Positions 55,477 to 64,000 are shown, counted from the first letter of the stretch. The stretch is DNA of 64,000 bases from Streptomyces violaceorubidus (GCF_000717995.1 NZ_JODM01000030.1:77306-141305); one strand, 5' to 3'. Translations and numbers: made by a program. Notes: a model not told the origin generated them from the letters alone.

Positions 55477-55932
55477 GTGGCCACTTTGCTGATCGTGCAT
55501 CACACGCCGTCGCCGAACTGCCGGGCGATGCTGGAGTCCGTCGTGTCCGGGGCGACCGCGCCCGAGATCGCGGGGGTGCGGGTGGTGCGGCGGGTGGCAC
55601 TGGCGGCCACGGCCGTCGACGTGCTGGAGGCCGACGGGTACCTGCTGGGCACCCCGGCCAACCTGGGGTACATGTCCGGTGCCCTCAAGCACTTCTTCGA
55701 CCAGGTCTACTACCCCTGCCTCGACGAGACGCGCGGCCGTCCCTTCGGCTACTACGTGCACGGGGGCAGCGACACCACGGGCGCGGTGCGCGGCATCGAG
55801 TCGGTCACCACCGGGCTCGGCTGGCAGCGCGCGGCGCCCGCGGTGAACGTGACCGGTGAGCCCGGCAGGGCCGACCTGGAGGCCTGCTGGGAGCTGGGGG
55901 CCACGCTGGCCGCCGGCCTGATGGACGACTGA
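55477..55932 (+). CDS. Flavodoxin-fold NAD(P)H-dependent reductase-like protein
   Basis: 151 residues from GTG, TLLIVHHTPSPNCRAMLESV, the FMN loop of small flavodoxin-like proteins, then YLLGTPANLGYMSGALKHFF and HGGSDTTGAVRGIES. A short member (usual about 150-200). Probably a flavin reductase or quinone reductase. The only plus-strand gene in this block. Confidence 0.85.
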   Translation: MATLLIVHHTPSPNCRAMLESVVSGATAPEIAGVRVVRRVALAATAVDVLEADGYLLGTPANLGYMSGALKHFFDQVYYPCLDETRGRPFGYYVHGGSDTTGAVRGIESVTTGLGWQRAAPAVNVTGEPGRADLEACWELGATLAAGLMDD

Positions 55933-55999
55933 GCCGGCCCGGACGGCCGGAAGACCGAGCCCGCCCGGACGGCCGTGAGCGGGGTCTGGGCGGCACCCC

Positions 56000-56773
56000 C
56001 TAGCCCGGCAGTGTGCCCAGGAACCGCACGTGCGGGCGGCCGGCCGGGCCTGCGGGGGTGATCTCGGCGTCGACCCGGTACACCTTCGCGACCAGGTCCG
56101 CCGTCAGGACCTCCGCCGGTTCGCCGCGGGCCACGACCCGTCCCTTGGCGAGGACGACGAGGTGGTCGCAGTACGAGGCGGCGAGGTTGAGGTCGTGCAG
56201 GGCGACCACGCTGGTGACGGGCAGGGCGGCGACGAGGGCCAGCACGTCCAGTTGGTGCTGGATGTCGAGGTGGTTGGTCGGTTCGTCGAGCAGGAGTTCG
56301 CGCGGCTGCTGGGCGGGGGCGCGGGCGATCTGGACGCGCTGGCGCTCGCCCCCGGAGAGCGTGTGCCACAGCCGGTCGGCCCGACCGGTCAGACCGGTGT
56401 GCTCCAGGGCGTCGGTGACCGCCTCCTCGTCGGCCGCCGACGCCGGTGTCCAGGCGCGGCGGTGCGGGATGCGGCCGAGCCGGACGACGTCCCGGACGGT
56501 CAGCTCCACCTGGGTGTCCGTCTGCTGCTCGACCACGGCCACGCGTCGGGCGACGTCCCGGCGGCCCATCCGGTCCAGGGGGCGCCCGTCGAGGGTGACG
56601 ACGCCGGCGGTCGGGGCGAGGACCCCGGCGAGCAGCCGCAGCAGGGTGGACTTGCCGGAGCCGTTCGGGCCAAGCAGCCCCGTCATGGCGCCGGCCCGCG
56701 GGGTCAGCTCGACGCCGTCCAGGATCAGCCGGCCGCCGGTCGAGCGGGAGACCCGTTCGGCCCTCAGGGTCAC
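56000..56773 (-). CDS. btuD: ABC importer ATPase, cobalamin/siderophore type
   Basis: 257 residues from GTG, overlapping the permease stop by 4 bp. Walker A GPNGSGKST, signature LSGGERQRVQIARA, Walker B ELLLDEPTNHLD and switch His in ALHDLNLA make it a FecE/BtuD-type ATPase. As part of the riboswitch-controlled operon it drives uptake of cobalamin or a related corrinoid; that specificity is inferred from the riboswitch. Confidence 0.9.
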   Translation of the reverse strand: MTLRAERVSRSTGGRLILDGVELTPRAGAMTGLLGPNGSGKSTLLRLLAGVLAPTAGVVTLDGRPLDRMGRRDVARRVAVVEQQTDTQVELTVRDVVRLGRIPHRRAWTPASAADEEAVTDALEHTGLTGRADRLWHTLSGGERQRVQIARAPAQQPRELLLDEPTNHLDIQHQLDVLALVAALPVTSVVALHDLNLAASYCDHLVVLAKGRVVARGEPAEVLTADLVAKVYRVDAEITPAGPAGRPHVRFLGTLPG

Positions 56774-57840
56774 CGTGCCCTCCGGGTGCGGTACAGCACC
56801 AGCACGAAGGCCGGCACGCCGATCAGCGAGGTCACCACGCCCACCGGGACCTCCTGGGGAGCCAGGACGGTACGGGCCAGGGTGTCGACCCACACCAGGA
56901 ACACGGCACCGGCGAGCGCGCAGACGGGCAGCAGCCGCGCGTGTCCGGGGCCGGTGAGCGCCCGTACGGCGTGCGGCAGCACCAGGCCGACGAAGCCGAT
57001 CGCACCGGCCGAGGCGACCAGGGCTGCGGTGAGCAGGGCCGTGGCGCACAGCAGCACCAGCCGGGTGCGGGCCACGTGGACGCCGAGCGAGGCCGCCGCG
57101 TCCTGGCCGAACGCGAAGGCGTCCAGGGTCCTGGCGTGACCGAGGCACACGGCCAGGACCAGCACCAGGACCGCCGTGCCGGCCCACACGTCGCTCCAGC
57201 CCGCGCCGCCGAGCGAACCGAGCAGCCAGAACAGCACCCCTCGGGTGGTCTCGGCGTCGGCGGCGGTCATGACCACGAAGGAGGTGAGCGCGGAGAACAG
57301 CTGCATCGCCGCCACGCCCGCGAGCACCACCCGGTCCGTGGTGCCGCCGAGGCTGTGGCTGAGCAGCATCACGAGCGCGAAGGAGCAGACGGCCCCGATG
57401 AACGCCCCGCCTGAGACGGACAGCGCGCCGCCGCCCACGCCGAGCACGACGACCAGGACGGCGCCGGTCGAGGCGCCGGAGGAGACGCCCAGGACGAAGG
57501 GGTCCGCGAGTGGGTTGCGCAGCAGGGACTGGAGTACGGCCCCGCACACGGCGAGTCCGGCGCCGCACACCGCCGCCAGGAGGGTGCGGGGCAGTCGCAG
57601 GTCCCAGACGATGCCGTCGCGGATCGGCGTCACTTCCCCGGCGGTGGTGCCGGCGCCGAGGTGGGCGGCGATCACGGACCACACGTCGGCGACGCCGATG
57701 TCCGCGGGGCCGATGGTGACGGCGACGGCCACGGAGGCGCAGAGGGCGACGATGCCGGCCGCCGTCCACACGAGGGGGGCACGGCGGGAGGCGCGTGGGC
57801 CGGAGACGGAGGCCGGGGCCGCGCGGCTCGCGGACGTCAC
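56770..57840 (-). CDS. btuC: ABC importer permease (FecCD/BtuC family)
   Basis: 356 residues, about ten helices. The family motifs DLRLPRTLLAAVCGAGLAVC, LLRNPLADPFVLGVSSGAST and GFVGLVLPHAVRALTGPGHA are present. GTG overlaps the stop of the binding-protein gene by 4 bp. Works as a dimer with the ATPase encoded downstream. Confidence 0.93.
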   Translation of the reverse strand: MTSASRAAPASVSGPRASRRAPLVWTAAGIVALCASVAVAVTIGPADIGVADVWSVIAAHLGAGTTAGEVTPIRDGIVWDLRLPRTLLAAVCGAGLAVCGAVLQSLLRNPLADPFVLGVSSGASTGAVLVVVLGVGGGALSVSGGAFIGAVCSFALVMLLSHSLGGTTDRVVLAGVAAMQLFSALTSFVVMTAADAETTRGVLFWLLGSLGGAGWSDVWAGTAVLVLVLAVCLGHARTLDAFAFGQDAAASLGVHVARTRLVLLCATALLTAALVASAGAIGFVGLVLPHAVRALTGPGHARLLPVCALAGAVFLVWVDTLARTVLAPQEVPVGVVTSLIGVPAFVLVLYRTRRAR

Positions 57841-58904
57841 CGGGCGAGCCCGAACTCACGCAGGGCCGCCGCCACCTGCTCCACGCCCTCGACGGTACGG
57901 ATGGTGGGGTTCATGGCCTGCCCGCTGAGCAGCACGTAGCGCTTCTCGCGGACGGCGGTCATGTTCCGGGTCACGGGGTCGGACTCCAGGAACTCGATCT
58001 TCTTGGCCGCCGTCTCGGCCGTCTGCGACGTGCGCGTGAGGTCGCCGAGGACCAGGACGTCGGGGTCCCGGTCGGCGACGGTCTCCCAGCCGACCTGCGG
58101 CCACTCCTGGTGGGTGTCGTCCATGGCGTTCCGGGCGCCGACCGCGCGGGTGATGACACCGGGGGCACCGCAGCAGCCCGCCAGATAGGGCGAGGTGGAG
58201 TTGGCGAACCAGTACATGAGGGTGACCCCGGAGGCGTCGATGCCGGACGTCGCCCTGTCGACCCTGGACTTGAGGTCGGCGACGAGTCGCTCGCCGCGCC
58301 GTTCGACGCCGAAGAGGCGGGCCAGGTCGCGGACTTCGCCGTAGACGGTGTCCATGGTCAGGGGTTCGGTCCGGACGCCGTCGCCGTCGCCGCTGTTGTC
58401 CTTGCCCGCGCAGTCGGACGGGGACAGGTAGGCCGGCACCCCGAGTTCGGCGAAGCGTTCGCGGGTGGCCACGCCGCCGGTGCCGAGCGTGGAGGCGAAG
58501 GAGGCGGCGACGAAGTCGGGTTCGGCGCCCAGGACGGTCTCGAGGGACGGCATGTCGTCGGCGAGCCGGGGGACGCCGGCGTTCGCCTTCTCCAGTCCCT
58601 TCATGACCGGGTCGGTCCAGGTGGCGGTGCCCGCCATCCGGTCGGCGAGGCCCAGGGAGAGCAGGATCTCCGTGGTGCCCTGGTTGAGGGAGACCGCCCG
58701 GCGCGGCGGCGCGGCGACCCGGACGTCGTGCCCGCAGTCATGGACGGTGCGCGCAGGACCGGCCGCGCCGGCCGGGGCGTCGTCGGCCGTACCGGCGCCG
58801 CAGCCGGAGGCCGGCAGGGCGAGGGCCAGGAGCAGTACGGGAGCGCGGAGGGCGCGGCGGGAAAGGAGGGGGCGTCGGAGGCCGACGGGACCTGCTGCGG
58901 ACAA
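57837..58904 (-). CDS. btuF: Substrate-binding lipoprotein (BtuF-like)
   Basis: 355 residues. The lipobox LPASGC is near residue 32-37. The bilobed periplasmic-binding-2 domain follows (RRAVSLNQGTTEILLSLGLA, DFVAASFASTLGTGG, WETVADRDPDVLVLGD). The start appears to be TTG, since no ATG or GTG in frame precedes the signal peptide; GAGGA lies upstream. First gene of the operon, 65-250 bp behind the cobalamin riboswitch. Confidence 0.9.
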   Translation of the reverse strand: MSAAGPVGLRRPLLSRRALRAPVLLLALALPASGCGAGTADDAPAGAAGPARTVHDCGHDVRVAAPPRRAVSLNQGTTEILLSLGLADRMAGTATWTDPVMKGLEKANAGVPRLADDMPSLETVLGAEPDFVAASFASTLGTGGVATRERFAELGVPAYLSPSDCAGKDNSGDGDGVRTEPLTMDTVYGEVRDLARLFGVERRGERLVADLKSRVDRATSGIDASGVTLMYWFANSTSPYLAGCCGAPGVITRAVGARNAMDDTHQEWPQVGWETVADRDPDVLVLGDLTRTSQTAETAAKKIEFLESDPVTRNMTAVREKRYVLLSGQAMNPTIRTVEGVEQVAAALREFGLAR

Positions 58905-58974
58905 GGGAGATCCTCTGGCGTCGAGGGCTCATGCGCGAAGCCCGTCCGTACGATGCGGCCCGCGCCGCGGGCGG

Positions 58975-59150
58975 CACGGGTGCCAGCAGGTCTTCGGACT
59001 CGGGTTCGACCGGACGGAACGCCTTCCCGGACGGCGTACGCCGTCCAGTGGCCGTGTCCCGCCCGTCCCCCTCACCGCTGCGCGTCAGTTCCGGATTCGC
59101 ACCGGATTCCCTGACCCACCAGGTGGGTTCGACTGGCTTGCGCAAGCTAC
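58975..59150 (-). ncRNA. Cobalamin riboswitch
   Basis: Read on the minus strand, the aptamer core GGGAATCCGGTGCGAATCC (59093-59111) and the downstream B12-box-like segment GAGTCCGAAGACCTGCTGGC (58982-59001) match the conserved cobalamin riboswitch pattern. A GC-rich hairpin at about 58955-58975 between the aptamer and the binding-protein gene could be the expression platform. It should turn down this importer when cobalamin is plentiful. Confidence 0.9.
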
Positions 59151-59212
59151 CACAGGCTCACCACCCGGCCGGGGGCGGGCCGCACGGCGGCTCGTCGGGG
59201 AGCGGAGGCCAG

Positions 59213-60145
59213 TCAGAACGGTGTCGCGGCCCGCAGGATGAGGAACATCGTGACGGCGGCGTTCGCGGACGACATCGCCGAGACGGCGGTTCCGGCCGCC
59301 GCCGCCCACGCCGCCAGGCCCACCGACGTGAACACCGGGGGCCAGGTGCGGACGGCGGGAGCGGGCCCCAGCAGGGCCGCCACCCGGCGCGGCACCGGGC
59401 CGGGCGCGGCGAGGCCGGCCAGGGTCGCGACGGGGGTGCCACGGGAGACGAGGGCCGCCTTGCCGATCGCGGTCGCCACCGCGCGGCGGTCACCGACCGT
59501 CCGGGCGGCCGCCTCGTCCGCCCACCGCTCCGCCGTGTAGGACACGGCCGTCCGCAGGGGGCGCAGGAACGGGTTGGCCAGCGCGGCGAGCCGGACGGCG
59601 AGCAGGAAGCGGTGGTGCCCGGCGGCGAGGTGGGCGCGCTCATGGGCGAACAGGGCGCGCCGCTCGCCCGGCTCCAGGCAGTCGAGCAGGGCCGTACTCA
59701 CCACCACGCGGTCCCGTCGGCCGCCGGGCAGCGCGTACGCGTAGGGCACGTCGTCCGGCAGTACGGCCACCCCGGTGTCCGGCAGCCCGGACAGTGCGCG
59801 GTGGGCGCGGCGGCGCACCCTGCCGTGCCGCCACAGGGCCCGCGCCGAGGCCGCGACCACCGCGCAGAGCGCGGGAATGGCCGCCTTGCCGACGATCTCG
59901 TCGTAGGGCACCGCCGCCCGCACCTCGGGGTCCGACCAGCCGTCGGGGAGCGGATTGCCGGGCAGTTGGGCGGTGCCGACCACCATCACCAGCGCCAGGC
60001 ACACGGTGCTGCACAGGGCCATCACGGCGGCGACGGCGGTGAGCAGCCGGGTCGCGGTCCGCGGGTGCAGGTGCTGCTCGGCGAGCCTGGCGATCGGCCA
60101 CGCCGTCAGCGGCAGGACCAGGGGCAGGAAGACGAAGACCCCCAT
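59213..60145 (-). CDS. M56/BlaR1-like membrane metallopeptidase
   Basis: 310 residues with three or four helices. Zinc motif [13 protein letters not shown] is HExxH, and ERWADEAAA supplies the third ligand region. It has no penicillin-binding sensor domain, so it is an M56-only type common in actinobacteria. Encoded 6 bp after the BlaI-type repressor, forming a repressor-protease pair in which the protease would cleave the repressor on an unknown signal. Confidence 0.88.
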   Translation of the reverse strand: MGVFVFLPLVLPLTAWPIARLAEQHLHPRTATRLLTAVAAVMALCSTVCLALVMVVGTAQLPGNPLPDGWSDPEVRAAVPYDEIVGKAAIPALCAVVAASARALWRHGRVRRRAHRALSGLPDTGVAVLPDDVPYAYALPGGRRDRVVVSTALLDCLEPGERRALFAHERAHLAAGHHRFLLAVRLAALANPFLRPLRTAVSYTAERWADEAAARTVGDRRAVATAIGKAALVSRGTPVATLAGLAAPGPVPRRVAALLGPAPAVRTWPPVFTSVGLAAWAAAAGTAVSAMSSANAAVTMFLILRAATPF

Positions 60146-60151
60146 GCGGTG

Positions 60152-60538
60152 TCAGCCGTCCTCCGCGGCGCGCGCGTGCCCGAGCAGTTCGCGCAGCAGC
60201 CGCTCGTCGTCGGGGTCGAGGCCCGTGACGAAGCTGGCCAGTACCGCTTCCCGGTCGCTCTCGGCGTCCAGCACCTTGCGCATCTTCCGCGCGGCCAGGC
60301 CCGCCTGGTCCGAGGCGGGCGTCCAGGCGAAGGACCGGCCCGCGCGCTCACGGCTGACGGCGCCCTTCTCCAGGAGCCGGGTGAGGATCGTGATCACCGT
60401 GGTGTAGGCGAGGTCGCCGCCGAGGCGCTCCTGCACCCAGCCGGCCGTCGCCGGGCCGTCCGCCTCGCGCAGCGCGGACAGCACCAGCGCCTCGAGCTCG
60501 CCCTGGCCCCGCCGCCGCGAACGCCGGTCATCCGTCAC
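60152..60538 (-). CDS. BlaI/MecI-family repressor
   Basis: 128 residues. Winged helix [22 protein letters not shown] and [17 protein letters not shown], dimer helices at the C-terminus. GTG start. Likely controlled by the adjacent M56 protease. A 16-bp palindrome of the BlaI-box type lies 58-74 bp upstream. Confidence 0.92.
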   Translation of the reverse strand: MTDDRRSRRRGQGELEALVLSALREADGPATAGWVQERLGGDLAYTTVITILTRLLEKGAVSRERAGRSFAWTPASDQAGLAARKMRKVLDAESDREAVLASFVTGLDPDDERLLRELLGHARAAEDG

Positions 60539-60596
60539 GGCCCGCCTCCTTCCGCCGCCGATCGTCTTCCGGGCGCCATCGTATAGAAGGCTTACT

Positions 60597-60612
60597 TCTA
60601 CAGTGTTGTAGA
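60597..60612. promoter_or_regulatory. BlaI-type operator TCTACA-N4-TGTAGA
   Basis: Perfect 6-4-6 palindrome TCTACAGTGTTGTAGA, close to the TACTACA/TGTAGTA boxes of BlaI/MecI regulators. It sits between the divergent repressor and terD genes and is overlapped by a second AGAAG-N5-CTTCT repeat (60585-60599). Confidence 0.75.
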
Positions 60613-60660
60613 TTGTCGGCAGGTACCCGGAACGCAGCGAACGCGACGAAGGAGAACACC

Positions 60661-61236
60661 GTGGGAGTTTCCCTGGCCAAGGGCGGCAACGTCTCGCTCA
60701 GCAAGGAGGCGCCCGGCCTGACCGCCGTGCTGGTGGGTCTGGGCTGGGACGTGCGCACCACGACCGGCACCGACTACGACCTCGACGCCTCCGCGCTGCT
60801 CCTCGACGCCTCGGGCAAGGTGCTCTCGGACGGGCACTTCGTCTTCTACAACAACCTCACCAGCCCGGACGGCTCGGTCGAGCACACCGGTGACAATCTC
60901 ACCGGCGAGGGCGAGGGCGACGACGAGGCGGTCAAGGTGAACCTCGCCGGGGTGCCGGCCGAGGTGGACCGGATCGTCTTCCCGGTGTCCATCCACGACG
61001 CGGAGAACCGCGGCCAGAGCTTCGGCCAGGTCCGCAACGCCTTCATCCGGGTCGTCAACCAGGCCAACAACCAGGAACTCGCCCGCTACGACCTGTCCGA
61101 GGACGCCTCGACCGAGACCGCGATGGTCTTCGGCGAGCTGTACCGGCACGGTGCCGAGTGGAAGTTCCGGGCGGTCGGGCAGGGGTACGCCTCGGGTCTG
61201 GCGGGCATCGCCGCGGACTTCGGCGTCAACGTCTGA
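60661..61236 (+). CDS. terD: TerD-family stress protein
   Basis: 191 residues from GTG (GAAGGAG upstream), [20 protein letters not shown], the classical TerD start. The calcium-binding acidic motif [20 protein letters not shown] and second [17 protein letters not shown] match the family. Tellurite-resistance-type cytoplasmic proteins of unknown chemistry, linked in Streptomyces to stress and development. The BlaI-type operator 48-64 bp upstream may bring it under that repressor. Confidence 0.95.
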   Translation: MGVSLAKGGNVSLSKEAPGLTAVLVGLGWDVRTTTGTDYDLDASALLLDASGKVLSDGHFVFYNNLTSPDGSVEHTGDNLTGEGEGDDEAVKVNLAGVPAEVDRIVFPVSIHDAENRGQSFGQVRNAFIRVVNQANNQELARYDLSEDASTETAMVFGELYRHGAEWKFRAVGQGYASGLAGIAADFGVNV

Positions 61237-61252
61237 TCCGGGCCCGCCGGGG

Positions 61253-62953
61253 TCAGTGGTCCGGGTGGGCGCAGCAGTCGGCGGCGCCCTCGGCCGGGGC
61301 TGCGGCCCCGGTGGTGTCGAGTCGGCAGAAGCAGGACGCCTGGACCGGTACGTCCGCCAGGGCGGCGGCGAGCCTCAGCTGCCGCGCCACGATCCGCACC
61401 TCCCCCTCCCTGCCCAGGCGCACCAGGCACTCGTTCAGTCCGTGCAGGGCCCAGACGTTGTTCGGGTGCTGGAGCGGTCGCGGCAGGGTGTCGTCCAGGC
61501 CCAGGTCGGCCCGGTAGACCGCCTCGGCCTCGGCGATGCGCCCCTGTTCCAGCAGAAGGGCTCCGTAGGCGTGCCGGGTGGGCTGCATCCAGCCCCAGGG
61601 TTCGTCGTAGGGGAGGCCGTCGTCCAGCTCGATCGAGCGCTCCAGGGCGGCGAAGGCGGCGGCGTGGTCGCCCCTGCGGTACTCCAGCTCGCCGTCGAGC
61701 ATGGCCGAGGCGATGGCGAGGAGGTCGGCGCAGGTGTTGTTGAACAGCGTGCGGGACCGCGGCACCCGGTCGACCGCCGCACGGAACAGCGCGCGTTCGG
61801 CCTCCGCCTCCTCGACCCGGCCGGTGGCCGAGAGGGCGACGCCGCGGGCGTAGTGCAGCATCGCGGTCGTCACGCAGTACAGGCGGGCGTCGGCCGGCCG
61901 GGGCAGGGCGAGGATGTCCGCCCAGCGGCCGAACCGGATCAGGACGTGCACCCGCATGGCCAGGAAGCCCTCCAGCCAGTCGGCCATCGGCGGGCTCTCC
62001 ACCCGCAGCAGCTCCTCGGGGACGGACGCCTCCAGCCGGGCCGCGGTGTCGAGGGCGACCTCGTACTGCCCGAGGAACATCGCCCCGTAGATCCTGAAGT
62101 GGTAGTTGTGCGAGCGGTAGAGGGTGTAGAAGTTCATCGCCCCGGACCGCGCGCGGTACTTCTCGTCGGCGGCGATCGCGGCCCCGTTGTCCGACACCAC
62201 GCGGCGGTAGTCGCCGCACAGCACTTCGAGGTGCGACGGCATGTGCAGGAGGTGCCCGGCGTCGGGGACCAGGCCGCGCAGCCGGCCGGCGACGGTGAGG
62301 GCCGCCTCGGGGGTGGGTGACATCTCCATCAGGTGGACGTAGAGGTGCAGGACGCCCGGGTGGTCCCGGCCCCCGTCGGCGGCCAGGGCCCGGTGGAGGA
62401 CCTCCTTCGCCGCCAGGGTGCGCGCGCCCTCGGCGGGCAGCCCGGTGCGCAGATCCCACAGCTGCCAGGGCGTCAGGTTCATCAGGGCGTCCGCGTAGAG
62501 GGCGGCCACGTCCAGGTCGTCGGGGGCCAGGGCGTACGCGGCGCCCATGCCGTCGGCGTACGGCGCGTTCCACACCGAGCAGTCCTCGACGGCGCTCGGC
62601 TGCGGGTGGCGGGCGCGCAGCGCGCCGATCAGGGCCCGCTCGACCGGGGTGGCCCGGGCCGCCAGGTGGTGCGCGCGTTCGACTGCGGCGTGGGTGCGGT
62701 CGACGGTCCGGGTCAGCTCCTCGGTGTCGAAGGCATCCCACGGCTTGTTGTAGTTGGGGCCGAGCGCGTGGGCGATGCCCCAGTGGGCCATGGCACAGTC
62801 CGGGTCGGCCGCGGCGGCCGCCTCGAAGCACCTGACGGCCTCCTCGTGGTGGAAGGCGTACGTCCACACCAGGCCGCGGTCGAACCAGCGCTGGGCCTCG
62901 GGCGACGAGGTCGTCACCGGGCGTCCGTGGCGGCCCAGGTCGTAATAGTCCAT
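61253..62953 (-). CDS. TPR-like repeat protein with Cys/His-rich tail
   Basis: 566 residues from MDYYDLGRHGRPV. Repeats of TPR-like helices: YAFHHEEAVRCFEAAAAADP, FYTLYRSHNYHFRIYGAMFLG, YEVALDTAARLEASVPEELL, LLEQGRIAEAEAVYRADLGL. A conserved YHFRIY block and HPxH-type His in LHMPSHLEVLCGDYR suggest metal or substrate contacts. The C-terminus ends with CFCR, DCCAHPDH, a small possible metal-binding tail. Family known as actinobacterial TPR proteins of unknown role. Convergent with terD. Confidence 0.8.
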   Translation of the reverse strand: MDYYDLGRHGRPVTTSSPEAQRWFDRGLVWTYAFHHEEAVRCFEAAAAADPDCAMAHWGIAHALGPNYNKPWDAFDTEELTRTVDRTHAAVERAHHLAARATPVERALIGALRARHPQPSAVEDCSVWNAPYADGMGAAYALAPDDLDVAALYADALMNLTPWQLWDLRTGLPAEGARTLAAKEVLHRALAADGGRDHPGVLHLYVHLMEMSPTPEAALTVAGRLRGLVPDAGHLLHMPSHLEVLCGDYRRVVSDNGAAIAADEKYRARSGAMNFYTLYRSHNYHFRIYGAMFLGQYEVALDTAARLEASVPEELLRVESPPMADWLEGFLAMRVHVLIRFGRWADILALPRPADARLYCVTTAMLHYARGVALSATGRVEEAEAERALFRAAVDRVPRSRTLFNNTCADLLAIASAMLDGELEYRRGDHAAAFAALERSIELDDGLPYDEPWGWMQPTRHAYGALLLEQGRIAEAEAVYRADLGLDDTLPRPLQHPNNVWALHGLNECLVRLGREGEVRIVARQLRLAAALADVPVQASCFCRLDTTGAAAPAEGAADCCAHPDH

Positions 62954-63019
62954 GAGGGACGTATACCGCACCCGGGAACGGGCCCGGGGCAGTTCGGCGG
63001 TCGGTCGCACGAGCGGTGT

Positions 63020-63048
63020 CCCCGCCGGGCGCGGCGCGCCCGGCGGGG
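63020..63048 (-). terminator. Terminator after LPMO
   Basis: 13-bp perfect arms CCCCGCCGGGCGC / GCGCCCGGCGGGG with a 3-nt loop, 24 bases past the LPMO stop. Confidence 0.75.
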
Positions 63049-63071
63049 GTGGGGGGCGGGAGTGGCGCGGG

Positions 63072-63764
63072 TCAGCCGAAGTCGACGTCGCTGCACAGGA
63101 AGTACGTCTGGTCCATGTGCGACGCCTGCCAGATCGTGTAGACGACGTGCCGGCCGCTCAGTCCCGAGGTGCTCACCGGGATCTCGTAGTGCTGGCTGGG
63201 CCCGTAGCTGCCCGTGCGCGCGACCTGCTGGAGGTCCGCCCAGGTCAGGGCCTGCGTGGCCGGGTCGAAGCCCTGCTTGGTGACGTAGACCAGGAAGTAG
63301 TCGGCGCCATGGCCGGCCTGGTCGTGGAGCGTGACGGTGAAGTCGTCGGTGACGTCGGTGGACTGCCACGGGCCCACGGCGTCCAGGGAGTTGTAGCGTC
63401 CGCCCTCGGTCCGGCCGCCGCTGCAGAGCTGGCCGTCGGGGACGACCGACTCGAAGTCGCCGGCCGAGCCGTTGCGGTACAGGCCGTTCCAGTTCCACAT
63501 GGCGTTGGGGTTGTCCTGCCAAGCCTGCCAGCACATGGGGTCCTCATCGGCCATGGCCGGGTTCTGGGAGTCGTCGCCCCAGCGGTCCCAGCAGCCGTAG
63601 TTGCGCGAGGCGGGGTCGACGACGGAGCCGTGGGTGACGGCGGTGCCGCTCCAGGGGATCAGGGTGAGCAGGACCGCGGCCAGGGTGCCGAGGGCTAGGG
63701 CCGCCGCCCGCCTTGCCCTTCGTGCCGATGCCGGTGCGGGTTTGGTGTGATCATGACAAACCAT
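63072..63764 (-). CDS. Secreted AA10 lytic polysaccharide monooxygenase
   Basis: 230-residue precursor. The signal peptide ends in PWSGTAVT and the mature protein begins with His (HGSVVDPASRNYGCWDRWG), which must be N-terminal for the copper histidine brace. The second copper His is in WQASHMDQTYFLCSDVDFG. Only a catalytic domain, no carbohydrate-binding module. Oxidatively cleaves chitin or cellulose; the CebR box upstream points to cellulose or cello-oligosaccharide induction. Confidence 0.93.
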   Translation of the reverse strand: MVCHDHTKPAPASARRARRAAALALGTLAAVLLTLIPWSGTAVTHGSVVDPASRNYGCWDRWGDDSQNPAMADEDPMCWQAWQDNPNAMWNWNGLYRNGSAGDFESVVPDGQLCSGGRTEGGRYNSLDAVGPWQSTDVTDDFTVTLHDQAGHGADYFLVYVTKQGFDPATQALTWADLQQVARTGSYGPSQHYEIPVSTSGLSGRHVVYTIWQASHMDQTYFLCSDVDFG

Positions 63765-63823
63765 GGTGTCTTCTTTCGCGTGGGGGGACAGCGCGCATGG
63801 AACGGGGGCGTCGCGAGCGCGAG

Positions 63824-63837
63824 TGGGAGCGCTCCCA
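63824..63837 (-). promoter_or_regulatory. CebR operator TGGGAGCGCTCCCA
   Basis: Perfect 14-bp palindrome identical to the published CebR box of Streptomyces, 60 bp upstream of the LPMO ATG. CebR releases it in the presence of cellobiose or cellotriose. Confidence 0.92.
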
Positions 63838-64000
63838 AGGCCCGTTCGAAGACCAGGCTGCGCCTGGGTAAAGGAATTGGCAACATCCTGAATGAGCCAG
63901 TTCCCCCGTTATCTTTTTCGCGGTCCTGCAAGAGGGCCGTTGGCCTCCGGGCCCGGCATGACTGTTGCCCCCTGTCGAACGGATGACCTGGGGGGTGGTG

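Overview
The window looks like chromosomal DNA from a Streptomyces species, probably a chromosome arm. The evidence is very high GC with codon bias to G/C in third positions, many GTG starts and 4-bp GTGA/ATGA gene overlaps. Family content agrees: a conservon (CvnABCD plus P450s), an RsbA/SigB stress locus next to dps, a mycobacterial-type furA-katG pair, cysteine-free ribosomal L36/L33 paralogues, TerD and a CebR-box LPMO. From memory the order sigB - ku - femX-like resembles the S. coelicolor sigB region; no search could be run. No tRNA, rRNA, IS element or CRISPR array was seen.

Layout. 1-7.8 kb: furA-katG; a DUF475 (TerC-like) gene joined out of frame to a DUF350 gene; a WGR/beta-propeller protein; a subtilisin remnant; a polyprenyl synthase; rpmJ and rpmG paralogues. 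8-14.4 kb: a GntR remnant, a P450, then a convergent conservon operon cvnA-B-C-D-E whose P450 lacks the ExxR motif. 14.6-20.6 kb: LysR broken by a 14-bp tandem duplication, PhzF-like isomerase, GH25 lysozyme, orphan molybdenum-hydroxylase FAD domain, a decayed gene, a methyltransferase and a flavodoxin-fold protein. 20.7-26.6 kb: dps, PRC-barrel protein, STAS-rsbA-sigB, Ku and a FemX-like protein, with SigB-type promoters before dps and sigB. 26.7-35.5 kb: amidotransferase, SGNH hydrolase and divergent GlxA-type regulator, DUF488, coiled-coil and histone-H1-like proteins, lipoprotein, DMT and TSUP transporters.

35.6-43.7 kb: an energy island with a broken arginine/ornithine antiporter gene, arginine deiminase, and a GH65 phosphorylase translationally coupled to phosphoketolase. 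All of these would give ATP or phosphorylated products without respiration. 44-46.4 kb: a TetR repressor with twin operators in front of a 14-TM drug exporter. 46.5-54.5 kb: a LacI-headed catabolic operon (FAD oxidoreductase, HyuA-like protein, HExxH protein, permease, Tat-exported glycosidase-like propeller) with twin 12-bp palindromic operators; the substrate is unknown. 54.6-60.5 kb: GNAT, a possible 25-residue peptide, and a cobalamin-riboswitch-controlled BtuFCD-type importer followed by an M56/BlaI pair. 60.6-64 kb: TerD, a TPR protein and an AA10 LPMO behind a perfect CebR box.

At least eight loci are disrupted (DUF475/DUF350, S8 protease, GntR, LysR, the 18.4-19.2 kb gene, arcD, hyuA). 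This is either arm decay or, for the single-base cases, possible sequence error. Starts were picked by Shine-Dalgarno sequences, family N-termini and overlaps.
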